Shown piece by piece: positions 1-6,087 of a stretch of DNA of 14,882 nt. The stretch is from Brevundimonas sp. UBA986 (lineage in GTDB: Bacteria; Pseudomonadota; Alphaproteobacteria; Caulobacterales; Caulobacteraceae). Every line of letters starts with the position of its first letter. Position 1 is the stretch's first letter. The stretch lies in contig DBBK01000143.1 of the NCBI GenBank assembly GCA_002292165.1, forward strand, positions 1-14,882, written 5' to 3'. The position numbers and the translations under genes were made by a program. The notes under the pieces were generated by a model that searched no databases, was not told the DNA's origin, and was given only the letters and a program-made list of their open reading frames with translations.

Positions 1-249
1 CCTACATCACCCACCATCGTCCTCTCAGACACAGCGGGCATTTCAGAGGTTTCGGCGGATCCCGAGGACGGAACTTCCTGGGAACCGTGCGCCTTCGCCA
101 TCCGCACCGCCGATGGTTTGCCTGTGCTCCGGGGTGCCCGCGCGCCGGGTCACGGCATGGGCGCCCCGCACCAGCCCCTTCTCAGACCGTATGGCGGCGA
201 CTTTGCGGGGACGGCTGGCAGAGACCCCACAAAGTAGTATACCCGGAAG
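1..249. other. Left-edge stretch with no recognisable gene
   Basis: Plus-strand frame 1 is open from the window edge to a TAG at 235-237 (78 codons). It could therefore be the tail of a gene starting outside the window, but the predicted peptide has no domain, motif or composition that I recognise. The other frames are also open for long stretches, as is normal in GC-rich DNA. The minus-strand frame over 43-471 is Arg/Gly/Ala-rich and looks like a shadow. The only distinct structure is the palindrome at 240-265, listed separately. Confidence 0.4.
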
Positions 250-265
250 ATGCATCTTCCGGGTA
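240..265. repeat. Perfect 26-bp palindrome centred on an ATG|CAT
   Basis: The left arm TACCCGGAAGATG is followed directly by its exact reverse complement, with no spacer. The centre falls between positions 252 and 253. The central ATG on the plus strand (250-252) is the start codon of the 55-codon ORF that follows. By symmetry the minus strand also reads ATG at 255-253. Such a site could bind a dimeric protein or, as RNA, fold back and hide the start codon. Function is inferred; the symmetry is read directly. Confidence 0.75.
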
Positions 266-417
266 ACCTCACCGGCGACCTTCTCTACGGCATCGGAATC
301 GTAGCCGTTCTGGCGGCGGCCGCCGTGCTGACGGCCCGGTTTCGGCGACAGCCCGACAAATGCCCCCACGGGCGCACCGGCGACTGCGCCGATTGCTGGT
401 ACGACCGGCAGTACTGA
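250..417 (+). CDS. Possible 55-residue single-pass membrane microprotein with CxH...CxxC motif
   Basis: I do not recognise a family. The frame from ATG at 250 to TGA at 415-417 encodes 55 residues. A hydrophobic segment spans about residues 11-29 (Leu/Ile/Val/Ala-rich), followed by a basic stretch (RFRRQ) and a Cys-rich tail: C38, H40, C46 and C49, reading CPHG-x5-CADCWY. The basic residues after the helix suggest that the C-terminal Cys cluster is cytoplasmic and may bind a metal such as zinc; this is inference. An in-frame TAG at 235-237 leaves this ATG as the only usable start. The nearest purine run (GGAAG) abuts the ATG, so the ribosome site is poor. The start codon lies inside a perfect palindrome. 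The gene converges on the CHAT gene, 174 nt away. It could be spurious; its membrane-helix-plus-Cys layout is the main argument that it is real. Confidence 0.4.
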   Translation: MHLPGNLTGDLLYGIGIVAVLAAAAVLTARFRRQPDKCPHGRTGDCADCWYDRQY

Positions 418-591
418 CCGCACCCGGCCGAGGGGCGCGCCTGGAGCCCCACCCAGTCCAGGATCGCGCACAGGACCGCCGCGGCCTCCGGCTCACCCTG
501 GCTTCGGGCGCCACTATCCGAAGAGCCCGCCAGGGTCGATCTGACCCTGGCGTTCTGATCCCGTCCGCCGCGTCAGGCTCAGGACACAGGC
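418..591. other. Intergenic region between the microprotein ORF and the CHAT gene end
   Basis: No coding sequence is supported here. The open frames are Arg/Pro/Ala-rich shadows. The only structure seen is the inverted repeat at 528-552. Confidence 0.5.
528..552 (-). terminator. Hairpin downstream of the CHAT gene, possible terminator
   Basis: A perfect 10-bp inverted repeat (CGCCAGGGTC / GACCCTGGCG) flanks a 5-nt loop, GATCT. It lies about 40 nt beyond the stop of the minus-strand CHAT gene and also downstream of the plus-strand microprotein ORF, so it could serve either. No clear U-run follows on either strand, which lowers confidence in intrinsic termination. Confidence 0.45.
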
Positions 592-3500
592 TCAGGGGGC
601 GGTCGATATCCGGGCCATCGGGTTGCCGTAGACCGTATAGGCCAGCCAGGTGAAGTCGCCCTTCGCCTTGCAGGCTTCGCGCGCCGCCGCGACCGATTTG
701 ATCAGGGTCTCACCCTTGTTCAGGCTCTCGTAGAAGGTCCGGGCGAAGTCCAGGGCCAGCTTGTCACTCACCGACCACAGGGCGCCGACGAAGACGGCCG
801 CGCCGCGCCCGGAGGCCGGGCGGATGAAGGAGTCGGCGAAGCCGGACACCCCGGCGATGCCTTCGCCCGTACGTCCCGTCTGGCAGGCGTTGATGAACAC
901 CACGCCCGAAGGGGCTTCGGCCGCCATACGGGTTCGCACCTTGACCTGGTTGACGGTCAGGGGGTCACGGAAAGGCCTGCCGTCGGGGCCGGTGCCTCCG
1001 GACATCAGCAGATCGGACTGCAGCACGGCGCGCTGTTCGGCCTCGCCATGGCAGGCGAAGTGGATCAGGCCGCACTCGGCGGCCTCGGCGCCGAGGAAGC
1101 GTGTCACCTCCAGACTTTTCGCCGTCACCTCGCTGATGCCAGGGAAGACCTCGCCCAGCATGTCCCGCTCCGCGGCGGCGCCCGTCAGCTTCAGATCCTT
1201 ATCGGCATACTCGGGCACCACCATGCGCGCCGTCTCGCCCTTGAGGTCCAGCGTCGGACCGGGCCACCGCGCATTGTACATCCAGCGGATCGCCCCCCAT
1301 TCGCTGAGGAACCCCTTCCGGGTGTCGTCCTGGCCGTCGGGGTCGGTGATGTACAGCAGTTCCCACGGAATGGAGGGCTGCTCCGAAATGATCTGGACCG
1401 CCTCGATACTGTCGCGATACTTCCACAAGGCTTTGCGGATCGACAGCGGCAAGAGCAGATTGGCGGCGGCGATCGAGGTGTCACTCAGGCGTTCGATGAA
1501 CTCGTCGTAGCGCGCTTCCGAGATATTCCAGGCGTTCTCGAGGTCCGCCAGGAAGGTCGTCACGAAGGAGCTGACGTCCAGTCCCGCGCCCAGATCCACC
1601 TGATCCAGGATGGAGACGTTCGGATTGGAGCCCGAGAGATCGAACCGCAGGCGCAGGGAATTGTCGGCCTGATGGATCTCGTAGATCCTCAGCATCATCG
1701 GCACGTTCGCGCCCGGGGGCGGGGCGGTCACCACCTGCTCTACCCGCAGGGTGTCGACGCGGGACACGAAAACAGGCGCCAGGTCCAGTGAGGTCAGGAG
1801 CGCGTCTCCCTGGCGAATCTCCACCAGAAGATCGGCGGCCCCTGGCTCCCGGCCCTCGATCTCGAAGCGCAGGGTGGCCGCGACCGTCCCTGCCGGGAAG
1901 ACCTTCTTGTCCTCGCCCTTGTCCTGGCCGACGACCTCGCAATTCGAACGCGCGATCAGCATCACCGAAATGCCTTGGGCCGTGTCGACCGGCACCGCGA
2001 CATCGGTGGTCGCCGAGCCGCCGTCCCGGGCCACGCGAATGGCGTCGCCGGACATGGTCACGAAGACGGCGCAGGGTCCGCCCAGTCGAGGCGTGGGCTG
2101 GGTCTCCGCCGCGAAATGCCGGGTATCGGTGGGGGGCGGCGCCGACGTCGGCGGCGCGGACGTCATACGCGGGACCGGAGCGGCGGTCGGCTCCTCTGCT
2201 GCGGGCGGGGCAGATGTGGGTGGCGCTGACGCCACACGCGGGACCGGAGCGGCGGTCGGCGGCGCGCTTCGCGTCCATCCGCCCCTGAACCGGGGCTCGG
2301 CGTGCGGCGTCTCCGGCAGAGCCTCGCCGACGATATCCATGTCGCCGAAATCGGGAGCGGCTTCGGCGGCGGGCAGATCGAGGGCTTCGCTCTCGGGGAC
2401 GCTCCATGACCGAGACGCGGGCCCGGCGTCCGGTTCCGGCGGGATGGTTCGACGCGAAGGCGGCGCCGCCGCAGGCGCGCCCTCGGACAGCTCCAGCCAC
2501 TCCATCAACTTGCCGGGGGTCTGATCCACATCGAAATACCGGATGTGGTACATCGCGTCGCCCTCGCCGTAGCTGAAGGCCCTGTCCGCCGAGAACCGGC
2601 CCGAGCGCCCCCCGAACTCCGTCATCGACGAGACGTGGACCACCAGATCGTTGTCCACGCCAAACAGGCGGTCAGTCAGGCGGTCCGCCAGGAATTCGAT
2701 CAGTTCCTTGCTGAGCTTGCCCTGGGTATCCAGCGTCGCTTTGAAACTCGAGGTGATGGCATGATAGAGCGGGGTCGCAACCTCCTGTTCGACGGCCCCG
2801 TTCAGGCGTTTGACGGTGGGCCCGTCGGGCTTCATCGAGGCCAGGCCCGGGACGCGCCCGTCATTGACGCCCACCTCGGGGATGACCTTCACCAGCTGGC
2901 CCAGGGTGCGGATGGCCGCCGCGAGCGCGGCCGAAACGACCGGGCCGGTCACCGTCGACAGGGCGGCCGCCCCCGCGACCATGATGTTCACATAGACGTC
3001 GGCCATCGCGGCCCAGTTGGCCGGGCTGGCCAGGTTGGTGCCCCCGTTGGTGCAGCCGACGAAGACCGCCCGCCCGAGCGAAACCTGGGGCCGGTCGCGC
3101 GGAATGATCTCTTCGGCGAAGACGCGGTAGACCAGACCGCCGCGGCTGTAGGCCACCGCGTCGATGTTGGCGTCGTCAGGCAGTCCGGCGGCGACCAGCG
3201 CCTTCATCATGGCCTCGGCGTTCTGCTCCACCGTTTGGGCCAGGGTCGGGTGATCGAACCCCAGGATCACGTCGTATTCGGCCTTCGCCAGCTCCAGGAA
3301 CCGGCGCCCCTGACCGGTCTTCGTCAGACCCACGAAGCTGCCGATCGTGGTCGAGAAGGTGCCGTGGACCATCAACAGGACCCTGGCCGGGCGACCGGTA
3401 GGCCAATCTGGCGTCTCCGACGTCGGGACCCATCCGGCGGGATCGTCCGCCATGATGACCAGCCCCGAGGGCGTGCCCCCCTCCAGACGGCCGACCGCGA

Positions 3501-4023
3501 CGTCGATCCCCTTGGCGGCGATGTAGCGCAGAACCCTCAGCCGCACCCCGTTCAGGAGGCCGCCGAGGTTCGGCAAGGCGCGGCGTGTGGCTGCGCCTGC
3601 CCCTGCGGCCTCGCCGGAGACCGGCGGCGCGAGGTCGAACCGCAGCAGGACGCCCCCGCCGCCGAGACCGCGCCGCGTCGGCAGGGTGATGGCTTCAGCC
3701 GGATGGCTCCACCGCAGGACGCCGCTGGGCTCTTGGACCAGGATCACGGCGGACTCGCCCTCGCTGACGGTCAGGTCGACGCTCGCCGGGACGGCCGATA
3801 ACGAACGGGACGGGGGTCCGTCGGCCGTCAGCTCGACGTCGGCCGCCAGATCGAAGCCGCCGCCCTGAAGGGCCTTGGTGACCACATCGTCCGGGGGGGC
3901 GCCTCCCCCTTCGCCTGGCCCCCGTGCGCCTGGCCCACGACGCCCGCCCGAGGCGTCGACCGCCTTCAGACCTTCGGGCAGATTGAGGACGACGCCGTCC
4001 CCGATTTCACTTTGAACAGCCAT
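592..4023 (-). CDS. CHAT-domain protease fused to an alpha/beta-hydrolase-like domain
   Basis: This 1143-residue protein has no signal peptide or clear membrane helix, so it is probably cytoplasmic. Residues 1-200 are a beta-rich region of unknown role. Residues about 213-500 look like a lipase-type alpha/beta hydrolase: an HGTFS oxyanion segment at 220-224, a nucleophile elbow AYSRGG with S293, and plausible D459 and H493. Residues 515-645 are a Pro/Ala/Ser-rich linker with a 23-residue tandem repeat. Residues about 775-1143 are a CHAT (caspase-like) domain with the PWELLYI segment (886-892), H992 in HFACHG and C1047 in NACQTG, the expected catalytic dyad. Family knowledge predicts a cysteine protease; the substrate is unknown. 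The ATG start is preceded by an AGGGGGA ribosome site. The gene lies 41 nt after the 253-residue ORF on the same strand, so the two are probably co-transcribed and functionally linked. The domain calls are secure; the triad assignment is tentative. Confidence 0.9.
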   Translation of the reverse strand: MAVQSEIGDGVVLNLPEGLKAVDASGGRRGPGARGPGEGGGAPPDDVVTKALQGGGFDLAADVELTADGPPSRSLSAVPASVDLTVSEGESAVILVQEPSGVLRWSHPAEAITLPTRRGLGGGGVLLRFDLAPPVSGEAAGAGAATRRALPNLGGLLNGVRLRVLRYIAAKGIDVAVGRLEGGTPSGLVIMADDPAGWVPTSETPDWPTGRPARVLLMVHGTFSTTIGSFVGLTKTGQGRRFLELAKAEYDVILGFDHPTLAQTVEQNAEAMMKALVAAGLPDDANIDAVAYSRGGLVYRVFAEEIIPRDRPQVSLGRAVFVGCTNGGTNLASPANWAAMADVYVNIMVAGAAALSTVTGPVVSAALAAAIRTLGQLVKVIPEVGVNDGRVPGLASMKPDGPTVKRLNGAVEQEVATPLYHAITSSFKATLDTQGKLSKELIEFLADRLTDRLFGVDNDLVVHVSSMTEFGGRSGRFSADRAFSYGEGDAMYHIRYFDVDQTPGKLMEWLELSEGAPAAAPPSRRTIPPEPDAGPASRSWSVPESEALDLPAAEAAPDFGDMDIVGEALPETPHAEPRFRGGWTRSAPPTAAPVPRVASAPPTSAPPAAEEPTAAPVPRMTSAPPTSAPPPTDTRHFAAETQPTPRLGGPCAVFVTMSGDAIRVARDGGSATTDVAVPVDTAQGISVMLIARSNCEVVGQDKGEDKKVFPAGTVAATLRFEIEGREPGAADLLVEIRQGDALLTSLDLAPVFVSRVDTLRVEQVVTAPPPGANVPMMLRIYEIHQADNSLRLRFDLSGSNPNVSILDQVDLGAGLDVSSFVTTFLADLENAWNISEARYDEFIERLSDTSIAAANLLLPLSIRKALWKYRDSIEAVQIISEQPSIPWELLYITDPDGQDDTRKGFLSEWGAIRWMYNARWPGPTLDLKGETARMVVPEYADKDLKLTGAAAERDMLGEVFPGISEVTAKSLEVTRFLGAEAAECGLIHFACHGEAEQRAVLQSDLLMSGGTGPDGRPFRDPLTVNQVKVRTRMAAEAPSGVVFINACQTGRTGEGIAGVSGFADSFIRPASGRGAAVFVGALWSVSDKLALDFARTFYESLNKGETLIKSVAAAREACKAKGDFTWLAYTVYGNPMARISTAP
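2143..2259. repeat. 69-bp-period tandem repeat encoding the Pro/Ala linker
   Basis: An identical 24-bp block occurs at 2167-2190 and again at 2236-2259, exactly 69 bp apart. It encodes two copies of a 23-residue unit of the type PTAAPVPR-x2-SAPPTSAPP (residues about 589-631) in the linker of the CHAT protein. Keeping the reading frame fits an in-frame duplication that lengthened a flexible spacer. Confidence 0.75.
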
Positions 4024-4064
4024 CTCTTCCCCCTGCGTGTTCGACCTGCCCTCCCCGGGTCAGG

Positions 4065-4826
4065 TCAATCCAGGCTGATTTCGCCGATATATTTGGACGC
4101 CTGGGCGCCCAGTTTGGTCAGCACCTGCTCACGCACCTGACCGTAGAGCGTCGTGTTGAAGGTCAGCTTCTGCGCCGCCGTGTAGAAATTGACCTGGGCG
4201 CCGCCCCAGCTGAAGAACAGGAACTTTCGGCGACGCTGGGCCGCTCGGAAATAGAAGGCGCCCAGAGCCATGTTCAGACTGCCGTTGGCCGCCTTCTGGA
4301 CGGCGCCGATCTGGAAGTTGCCGGCGTCTTCGGTGGAGGTCTGGAAATCGAAGATGGACAGAGGGCCGTCGCCGTCCGCCAGCTTCGACAAGGCCTCGAT
4401 CGATTTGGTGATCACGGCGAGCTGGTTCTTGGTCGAGATGGCGCTGATGATGGACAGCGCCTCCTTGTCCATCCGGAAGTCGCCTTCGCTCTGATCCTTG
4501 GCCACGAAGGCGAACTGCTCGGTCGTCCAGCCCAGGGCCTCCAGAACCTCTCCGTATTTCCGGTACCAGTTGCGCGTCTCGGCGAAGCGATCGAAGGCCT
4601 TGCTGGCGGCGCGCTGCGCGAACTGGACGGAGTAGAGAACGTCCTCCTTCTCCGGGCCGGACAGACCTTCCACGAACGACAGCAGGCTGCCGGCGTTCAC
4701 CGCGGCCTCAAGCTCGGCCGGGATGACCATCGGCGGCGCGGGGGTCTCGACCGGCCCTCGCCTCTGCGCGCCCACCTCCTCGCTGTCCGCGAGCTCAAGA
4801 TTCTCGATATAGGTCGCCAAGGCCAC
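4065..4826 (-). CDS. Conserved-looking 253-residue protein of unknown function, partner of the CHAT protein
   Basis: I cannot assign a family with confidence. The GTG start at 4826 has a good ribosome site (GGGAGG, 6-nt spacing). Residues 1-45 are a polar, Pro-containing leader. Residues about 46-150 look alpha-helical, with a WYRKYGEVLEALGW segment (87-100). Residues about 155-225 look beta-rich, with GNFQIG (169-174), a LGAFYF strand (188-193), the basic patch RRRKF (198-202) and FLFFSWGG (202-209). The C-terminus (226-253) is a predicted helix. The protein contains no Cys and no obvious catalytic motif, signal peptide or transmembrane helix. It is the first gene of the operon with the CHAT/hydrolase gene, so it may be that protease's substrate, a toxic or membrane-active effector, or a recognition subunit. 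All three roles are inference from context. Confidence 0.8.
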   Translation of the reverse strand: MALATYIENLELADSEEVGAQRRGPVETPAPPMVIPAELEAAVNAGSLLSFVEGLSGPEKEDVLYSVQFAQRAASKAFDRFAETRNWYRKYGEVLEALGWTTEQFAFVAKDQSEGDFRMDKEALSIISAISTKNQLAVITKSIEALSKLADGDGPLSIFDFQTSTEDAGNFQIGAVQKAANGSLNMALGAFYFRAAQRRRKFLFFSWGGAQVNFYTAAQKLTFNTTLYGQVREQVLTKLGAQASKYIGEISLD

Positions 4827-4853
4827 GATCGCCCTCCCGGTTTTGGCTTCAGA

Positions 4854-4876
4854 GAAATCGCACGGTACGCGATTTC
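4854..4876. promoter_or_regulatory. Inverted repeat, candidate operator of the CHAT operon
   Basis: The arms GAAATCGC and GCGATTTC are exact reverse complements separated by 7 nt (ACGGTAC). The site is 28 nt upstream of the minus-strand GTG start. It would overlap the promoter or the 5' leader of the CHAT operon, as expected for a repressor site or an RNA hairpin. Confidence 0.5.
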
Positions 4877-4896
4877 AGTCGGCCCACAACCTCAAG

Positions 4897-4914
4897 TCAC
4901 AGCGATATCTGTGA
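4897..4914. promoter_or_regulatory. Inverted repeat, second candidate operator upstream of the CHAT operon
   Basis: The arms TCACAG and CTGTGA are exact reverse complements with a 6-nt spacer (CGATAT). The site lies 71 nt upstream of the minus-strand start. Short palindromes of this size fit dimeric helix-turn-helix proteins. It resembles a CRP/FNR half-site only loosely (TGTGA in one arm), so no regulator is named. Confidence 0.4.
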
Positions 4915-5051
4915 GGGTGAACGCCCGCCCGACCGCCCTCGAAAGCCCTAATCGTCCCTACACGGATCGATCAGCAACTGCCCGGGGTGCATTTCTTCAG
5001 AATCACGCCAGTTTTACGCTACGGCAGCGCCGGAATGCCCCAGCTCCGCCG

Positions 5052-5065
5052 TTGAACACGTTCAA
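5052..5065. promoter_or_regulatory. Inverted repeat upstream of the XRE regulator gene, possible autoregulatory site
   Basis: TTGAAC-AC-GTTCAA is a near-continuous palindrome with 6-bp arms, 75 bp upstream of the XRE start codon. XRE proteins often bind short palindromes near their own genes. It does not match the alphaproteobacterial LexA spacing (GTTC-N7-GTTC). Confidence 0.35.
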
Positions 5066-5140
5066 GATCTGCATGGACCGGTCGCCCTCCCCCCTTTCGC
5101 GGCCGGCCATGTGTGGATTGTCACGGCAGTGGAGTGCGGC

Positions 5141-5563
5141 ATGGCGCGCGGCGACGGCGAAAACGAACCCGGTCCTCATCCGGTTGATCGGTATGTGGGT
5201 CGAAAGGTCAGCGAGAAGCGGATCTCCCTCGGCTATAATCAGGGCGACCTGGCCCGGGCCCTGGGCCTGACCTTCCAGCAGGTCCAGAAGTACGAGAAGG
5301 GCTCCAACCGCATCTCGGCGTCCAAGCTCTGGATGATCAGCCAGTTCTTCGGCGTCGAGGTCGACTATTTCTTCGAGGGCCTCGAGCGCGGCGACGTCGA
5401 GGGCGGGTCCGAGACCCTGACCCCGACCCCCAATCTCGATTATCCGCCGACCCGTCTGACGCTGGAAATGGCCGCCCTGACGCCGCAGCTGTCCAGCCGC
5501 CGCCAGAAGCTGGCATTGGAGATCGTGCGCGAAATGGTCCAGGCCGCCCCGCCGGAACACTGA
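5141..5563 (+). CDS. XRE-family helix-turn-helix transcriptional regulator
   Basis: This 140-residue cytoplasmic DNA-binding protein has a Cro/C1-type HTH at about residues 16-80. Helix 2 lies near YNQGDLARALG (32-42) and the recognition helix near TFQQVQKYEKG (44-54), followed by NRISASKLWMISQFFGVEVDYFF (56-78), the typical alphaproteobacterial XRE core. The rest is a polar linker and a C-terminal helix (about 116-135) of unknown role. I chose ATG at 5141 because GGAG precedes it by 6 nt; a GTG at 5111 would add 10 residues without a better site. It is divergent from the CHAT operon and could regulate it or itself. However, close relatives of this regulator type are widespread and probably housekeeping, so the link is weak. 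A strong terminator follows 24 nt after the stop. Confidence 0.88.
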   Translation: MARGDGENEPGPHPVDRYVGRKVSEKRISLGYNQGDLARALGLTFQQVQKYEKGSNRISASKLWMISQFFGVEVDYFFEGLERGDVEGGSETLTPTPNLDYPPTRLTLEMAALTPQLSSRRQKLALEIVREMVQAAPPEH

Positions 5564-5587
5564 TCACCCGATCCTTTCGGGATCAAA

Positions 5588-5617
5588 AAAAGGGCCGCGC
5601 GGATCGCGCGGCCCTTT
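5588..5617. terminator. Strong bidirectional intrinsic terminator
   Basis: A 10-bp perfect GC-rich stem (GGGCCGCGCG / CGCGCGGCCC) with a GAT loop is extended by AAA/TTT pairs. On the minus strand it is followed by a run of seven U (complement of 5585-5591); on the plus strand by TTTCAGTTT. It lies 24 nt after the XRE stop and about 115 nt after the stop of the converging 82-residue gene, so it probably ends both transcripts. Confidence 0.88.
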
Positions 5618-5731
5618 CAGTTTGTTCTGGGAGGGAAACGCCCGGGAGGGGCGTGCGCCGTGGCGCATCGGTTTTCTAGGCGGACCGCGAGGCGGCACGA
5701 AGGCGACTTTGTTGCAACTCGGCGAAGATGG

Positions 5732-5980
5732 TCAGCCGCGCGCCGCATTTGGGGCGCCGTCCAGGCTCCGCCCCCGTGTGGCGGCGGGTCCCCGGATGAA
5801 GACGATGAACTCGCGCAGGGTCCAGGAGCGGTCGGAGGCGCCGGGGCCCGCCTCGACGATCCGGACGCCCCGATCCCCGTGGCTCTGCCAGGCCTTGGCC
5901 ACCTTCAGGGCGGTAACGCCCTCCATCGGGTCCGAGCTGGCCCGCAAGCCGTTCTGTTCCACATGGACGACGTACTTCAT
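5732..5980 (-). CDS. Hypothetical 82-residue protein
   Basis: No family is recognised. The N-terminal half (residues 1-63) looks like a small compact domain. A strand MKYVVHVEQ is followed by a helix around 21-32 (GVTALKVAKAWQ), a strand RGVRIVEA (37-44) and a helix-strand TLREFIVFIRG (54-64). The last 18 residues are low-complexity Ala/Gly/Arg. There is no Cys, signal peptide or membrane segment. The ATG at 5980 has only a weak, close purine site (AAGG, 2 nt away) but no in-frame alternative upstream. It lies 103 nt downstream of the UBP zinc finger gene on the same strand and ends before the shared terminator at 5588-5617. Frames on the opposite strand here are Arg/Pro/Gly-rich and less protein-like, which supports the minus strand. 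Confidence 0.6.
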   Translation of the reverse strand: MKYVVHVEQNGLRASSDPMEGVTALKVAKAWQSHGDRGVRIVEAGPGASDRSWTLREFIVFIRGPAATRGRSLDGAPNAARG

Positions 5981-6060
5981 CGCCTTGGGATAACACAGTC
6001 TCTGGTTGTGAGAAGCCGGATACGACTATAACTTTCGCCCTACTCCCCGGCCGTGCACGC

Positions 6061-6087
6061 CTGAGCCGGGAGTTCTTCCCGGTTCAG
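6061..6087 (-). terminator. Hairpin overlapping the UBP zinc finger stop codon
   Basis: CTGAGCCGGGA pairs with TCCCGGTTCAG (11 bp including one G-U) around a 5-nt loop. It overlaps the stop codon of the minus-strand zinc finger gene (6084-6086). No U-run follows, so it may be a weak terminator or an RNA 3'-end stabiliser. Confidence 0.4.

Larger units (their letters stand above)
4827..5140. promoter_or_regulatory. Divergent control region between the CHAT operon and the XRE regulator gene
   Basis: This 314-bp gene-free stretch separates two divergent starts (GTG at 4826 minus; ATG at 5141 plus). It contains three inverted repeats (4854-4876, 4897-4914, 5052-5065), listed separately. A TTGAGG at 4895-4890 on the minus strand, between the first two repeats, is a possible -35 element for the CHAT operon; I see no convincing -10. 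The plus-strand frame open across much of it (from 4911) lacks coding character. Confidence 0.5.

Noticed and set aside
43..471. Minus-strand 142-codon open frame at the left edge
   Set aside because: Its composition is Arg/Gly/Ala-rich without a domain, it overlaps the more protein-like 55-codon frame, and long open frames on the antisense strand are expected at this GC content.
2545..3801. 418-codon plus-strand open frame
   Set aside because: It lies antisense inside the CHAT gene, is rich in Arg/Gly/His/Gln/Asp, and shows no domain. It is a typical shadow of a GC-rich coding strand.
4043..4066. GACCTG...CAGGTC inverted repeat between the two genes of the CHAT operon
   Set aside because: It has only 6-bp outer arms with a broken inner stem and no U-run, and it overlaps the stop codon. 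It may slightly attenuate readthrough, but it is not enough to call a terminator or split the operon.
4065..4826. Calling the 253-residue protein a bacterial gasdermin
   Set aside because: Size and protease neighbour fit, but the N-terminal Cys often found there is absent, the N-terminal half looks helical, and no gasdermin motif can be seen. It is kept as unknown.
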